Shown: in pieces, positions 5,066 through 7,551 of the stretch | Layout: each line of letters starts with the position of its first letter | Numbering within the stretch: position 1 is the first letter of the stretch | Assembly (NCBI GenBank): GCA_012511135.1 | Contig: JAAZGQ010000003.1 | Location: 1 to 7,551, forward strand | Reading direction: 5' to 3' | DNA length: 7,551 nucleotides | DNA from: Bacteroidales bacterium | GTDB taxonomy: Bacteria; Bacteroidota; Bacteroidia; Bacteroidales; UBA1402 | The notes under the pieces: model-generated | The model's database searches: none | Told to the model about the DNA's origin: nothing | What the model saw: only the letters and a program-made list of their open reading frames with translations | Position numbers and translations under genes: made by a program

Positions 5066-6493
5066 TTATCTTTCGCCGGGACCGGCTTGAATATTCAGGT
5101 CTTGTATCAGGCTGTTTCCATCCTGGTCAAACACACTAAGCGTATGATTTCCGGGGGGCGGGTCGATGCTCATTTGGTGTATGCCCCGGGTATTGCCTAT
5201 CCATCGATCGTCCAGATGCCAGAACAAAAGGGCACTGGCTTTGCGGTGCACGACTTCCACAACGAGCTTACCGGGGCTGCCGTCGAGTTCTCTGGGTATA
5301 TACAAACTGTAGGGATTTCGGGGATATAAGATTTCCATCTGCTGAAATTCCTTTTCTCCACTACAAGTTTCCAAAAGGGGAGGCAGGCCCCTGTAAGCCG
5401 GATGGCTTTTACGGTAAAACCATTCCATGGCCGGGGGCAACACAAAGACAGAATCATTGCGGATGCGATCAAGAGAATAACAGGAGGCATTCACCCTGAA
5501 TTTTCCGTCTTCGGACAGATGCACAAGACGATGATAGGGACAGACGGCCGTCTTAAGCCCCCTTGCAGGAACAGTTTGCTTCGTTTTGCTGCGGCAATAA
5601 ACAGAGGCTTTGTAACCACTTTCGGCACAGATTTCTTCCAGACTCATTTCGCTTTCAGGCCGTTCAAACCAAACGCCGCTCTGCGGCAATAAATCAAAAA
5701 GATCAAACATAGCCGGAGCGGCCGCGCTCAGGCCAGTCAGGCCTGGACGCCCTTCGCCGTCAGCGTTGCCTGCCCATACTGCTACCACATATTCGGGAGT
5801 AGTTCCCAGGGCCCAGGCATCGCGCAGACCAAAACTGGTTCCGGTTTTCCAGGCAAGCCGCCGGCTGCTTTCAAAATGCCTCCAGCCGCTTCTTTCGCGG
5901 GGACGGTTTACCTGCTGCAAAGCTTCCATGGTACACCAAATGGAGGCAGCCGACAACAACGACAAAGATTCCTCGCTTTCGCGAGCAGTGTTATGATTCT
6001 CAATCGCCGAATGATGAGACTTTGCCCCGGCTTTTTTAAACATAAAACCGGAAATATCGGAGTCTTTACGCCTGGTATCATTGCGCTTTTCTTCGGGAAA
6101 TTTCGTCCTGAAAAGTTCTAATGGCCGGTAATCCCCGGTGGTATATTCCTGAGCAGACTCAAAACGGTTCAAAACCCTGGCCAGCGAAGCATAGGCCCCG
6201 GCCAACTCCAGCAGGCTGCATTCTCCTCCGCCCAAAATCAGCGACAAGCCGTAATGTTCGGCCGGATAAATAAAAGAAGTGAAACCGAGTTTGCGCAAAA
6301 TCTCCAGAAAACGTGCTTCTCCAAACTGATGTAACATTTCGACGGCCGGTACATTCAGAGATTGGCTCAAAGCCTCCGAAGCCGGAACAGCTCCCTGATA
6401 TGTCAAATCAAAATTCTTGGGAGAAAAGCCCGAAAAATTTACAGGGACATCCGCGATCAGGGTATTGGGAAGAATCTCTCCGTGATGCAGCAT
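5066..6493 (-). CDS. pbpC: PBP1C transpeptidase half and C-terminal BiPBP_C domain, downstream of the premature TAG
   Basis: Counting from the ATG at 6493 (475 residues), the segment DVPVNFSGFSPKNFDLTYQG (15-34) is typical of PBP1C. SLN (45-47) is the transpeptidase SxN motif, and KTGTS (216-220) is the third motif. A cysteine-containing linker follows (about 289-340). The BiPBP_C domain occupies about 385-470 (EILYPRNPYSLYIPRELDG onward). The nucleophile motif SxxK is not in this piece; it sits just before the TAG. If translation restarted at 6493 the product would also lack an anchor or signal peptide, so it should be inactive as a transpeptidase. The absence of further stops or frameshifts argues that the interruption is recent or suppressed. 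The gene ends 5 bp from the convergent hydrolase stop. Confidence 0.8.
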   Translation of the reverse strand: MLHHGEILPNTLIADVPVNFSGFSPKNFDLTYQGAVPASEALSQSLNVPAVEMLHQFGEARFLEILRKLGFTSFIYPAEHYGLSLILGGGECSLLELAGAYASLARVLNRFESAQEYTTGDYRPLELFRTKFPEEKRNDTRRKDSDISGFMFKKAGAKSHHSAIENHNTARESEESLSLLSAASIWCTMEALQQVNRPRERSGWRHFESSRRLAWKTGTSFGLRDAWALGTTPEYVVAVWAGNADGEGRPGLTGLSAAAPAMFDLFDLLPQSGVWFERPESEMSLEEICAESGYKASVYCRSKTKQTVPARGLKTAVCPYHRLVHLSEDGKFRVNASCYSLDRIRNDSVFVLPPAMEWFYRKSHPAYRGLPPLLETCSGEKEFQQMEILYPRNPYSLYIPRELDGSPGKLVVEVVHRKASALLFWHLDDRWIGNTRGIHQMSIDPPPGNHTLSVFDQDGNSLIQDLNIQAGPGER

Positions 6494-6499
6494 CGAAGC

Positions 6500-7551
6500 C
6501 TACAATAAAGGCTTCAGGATACTGTCGCTGCTACGCGGGGTCTGCGCAATATCCACAAAAACATCGAGTTGAGCAATTGCGCTGATATTGCCTGCATAAG
6601 CCAGAATGCTGTTTTTTCTTACATCACAAACCAGGGCTGCCAAATTATGAATTTCGTTTTGTTCCAATTCTTTGCTCTGCTGTTCCAGCAAATGGATGCT
6701 TTTTTCCTGTAGTGTATAATCTATAGTGGTATAGATATTTTGTCCCGGAAATTGTTTGTGGGCTTTTTCCACCACGTGCAAGGCCAGACCGGGCAAAGGC
6801 AGAGGAGCCCGGGGCAGGGATTCCGCCAGAGCCAGCTGATAGCTGAGGCTGTCAATGTATTCTTTTTTAAATAACCGAGCGAGCAAGGCGTTTCTTTTTT
6901 GCTTCAATAAAGCCGCATTTCGGCCGGGATGGATCAGGGCCGGTGCATTAGGCAAAACAGCCAGAGTTGCCGCTTCGGCCCAGGACAGTCTTTCGGGCGG
7001 ACGATTAAAATAGCGCCAGGAAGCAGCCGTGATTCCCACCACATTTCCGCCGAAAGGAGCAACATCGGCGTAGAGGGCCAAAATTTTATCTTTGGTATAG
7101 CAGCATTCCAGCTTTAAGGCCATCAGGATTTCCAGAAATTTCCCGCTAAAGTTTCTGGTCGGATTTTTTCGCGACATCCTGGCCAGCTGCATACTCAAAG
7201 TGCTCCCTCCGCTGACTATCCGCCCGGCCTTTAGATTCTGAATAAAAGCCCTGCCCAGTGATACCGGATTAATGCCGGGATGAAAGCGAAAATATTTATC
7301 CTCGTAAAGAATCAAGGCCCTGGCATAATTTTCGGGGATTTTCTCCTCCGGGGCAAAGCGCCACTGGCCGTCTGCCGCAATTCTTGCTCCCAGCAGTTCT
7401 TCGTTTGAGGCATAAACCACCGTCGAACGGGGATCATCAAATTTGGGCAGAGGAATCAGCAGAAACAAGACAACAAGCAACAGAAACAGAGCTGTAAACA
7501 GCTTTAGCCGCTTTGAATTTTTAGAGCTTGGGCTTATTAAGTTTCGGCCAA
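6500..7551 (-). CDS. pbpC: PBP1C glycosyltransferase half, ending at the premature TAG (partial at its 5' end)
   Basis: This fragment has a short basic N-terminus (SKNSKRLK), a membrane anchor (about 20 hydrophobic residues ending LLIPLP) and a whole GT51 domain. Residues below count from the TTG at 7480, although the frame is open to the edge and that TTG codes within the membrane helix. Motif 1 is EDKYFRFHPG (60-69) with catalytic Glu60. Motif 2 is GGSTLSMQLAR (91-101). Next come RNFSGKFLEILMALKLE (109-125) and APFGGNVVGITAASWRYF (141-158), then LAVLPNAPALIHP (173-185). It ends at SSDSILKPLL, which holds the transpeptidase SxxK (Ser320, Lys323), three residues before the stop. The truncated protein would resemble a monofunctional glycosyltransferase. 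No start codon for the gene is visible in the window. Confidence 0.85.
   Translation of the reverse strand, partial: GRNLISPSSKNSKRLKLFTALFLLLVVLFLLIPLPKFDDPRSTVVYASNEELLGARIAADGQWRFAPEEKIPENYARALILYEDKYFRFHPGINPVSLGRAFIQNLKAGRIVSGGSTLSMQLARMSRKNPTRNFSGKFLEILMALKLECCYTKDKILALYADVAPFGGNVVGITAASWRYFNRPPERLSWAEAATLAVLPNAPALIHPGRNAALLKQKRNALLARLFKKEYIDSLSYQLALAESLPRAPLPLPGLALHVVEKAHKQFPGQNIYTTIDYTLQEKSIHLLEQQSKELEQNEIHNLAALVCDVRKNSILAYAGNISAIAQLDVFVDIAQTPRSSDSILKPLL

Larger units (their letters stand above)
5066..7551 (-). pseudogene. pbpC: Penicillin-binding protein 1C gene interrupted by one in-frame TAG (5' end outside the window)
   Basis: PBP1C is a class A penicillin-binding protein: membrane-anchored, with a GT51 glycosyltransferase that polymerises glycan strands and a transpeptidase domain. 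The reading frame is open from the right edge to TAG at 6502-6500. It continues in the same frame (Ala-Ser-Met-Leu-His-His) to TAA at 5068-5066. Read through, the visible part encodes about 830 residues including the incoming N-terminus, which suits a full PBP1C. All catalytic motifs are present on either side, so the only lesion seen is the stop. From memory, homologues have Tyr here (KPFLY; E. coli PBP1C KPFLYG), so a TAT or TAC to TAG change is the simplest explanation. It may be a recent nonsense mutation, a sequencing or assembly error, or, less likely, a recoded codon. Confidence 0.82.

Noticed and set aside
5066..6493. The C-terminal PBP1C piece as an independent, purposely separate gene
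   Set aside because: It is in frame with the upstream half, separated by one stop and two codons. It has no promoter, signal peptide or SxxK of its own. It is better read as the distal part of one interrupted gene.
6500..6502. Pyrrolysine or a programmed recoding signal at the pbpC TAG
   Set aside because: No downstream stem-loop or other known insertion signal was recognised, and the position is an ordinary Tyr site in homologues. A mutation or sequence error is simpler, though suppression is not excluded.
7478..7480. TTG at 7480 as the start of the PBP1C N-terminal half
   Set aside because: The same frame continues without a stop to the right window edge and encodes basic residues followed by the first half of the membrane anchor (KRLKLFTALF). 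The TTG lies inside the transmembrane helix, so the gene starts outside the window.

Overview
The window looks like an ordinary chromosomal stretch from a member of the Bacteroidota, probably the Bacteroidales or a close relative. Four things point there. The rimP–nusA pair has Bacteroidota-type sequences: RimP carries SSAGIGQPFK where most bacteria have SPGLDRPL, and NusA opens with MAKTEERINL. Every intergenic region carries the Bacteroidota sigma-ABfr -7 element TAnnTTTG, and Shine-Dalgarno signals are weak. The DUF3109 protein and the PBP1C are of the type found in this phylum. I see no phage, transposon, CRISPR, tRNA or rRNA sequence.

Layout from left to right. On the minus strand are the first ~40 codons of nusA (cut by the window edge) and complete rimP. 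Their shared leader contains a terminator-like hairpin with a T-run. Divergent from them, on the plus strand, are a small OmpA-domain lipoprotein, the glycolytic phosphoglycerate mutase gpmI, and a cysteine-rich DUF3109 protein 9 bp after gpmI. These meet a minus-strand DUF454 (YbaN-type) membrane protein, with the two stop codons touching. The DUF454 gene is divergent from a plus-strand secreted alpha/beta hydrolase resembling carbohydrate esterases. The promoters of this pair are arranged symmetrically around TTTAAA. The hydrolase converges, with 5 bp between stops, on a long minus-strand penicillin-binding protein 1C gene (pbpC) that runs off the right edge.

Functionally the window mixes housekeeping (ribosome maturation, transcription, glycolysis) with envelope genes (peptidoglycan-anchoring lipoprotein, membrane protein, peptidoglycan synthase, periplasmic esterase). 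Apart from gpmI/DUF3109 and rimP/nusA, the neighbours need not cooperate.

The most striking observation is that pbpC is split by a single in-frame TAG four codons after the catalytic SxxK lysine, with no frameshift and all other motifs intact. The glycosyltransferase half would still be made, but the transpeptidase would not. Second is the putative attenuator ahead of rimP–nusA, which could be a NusA feedback device. I found no convincing evidence for a wholly new multi-gene system. No gene-free stretch exceeds about 165 bp.
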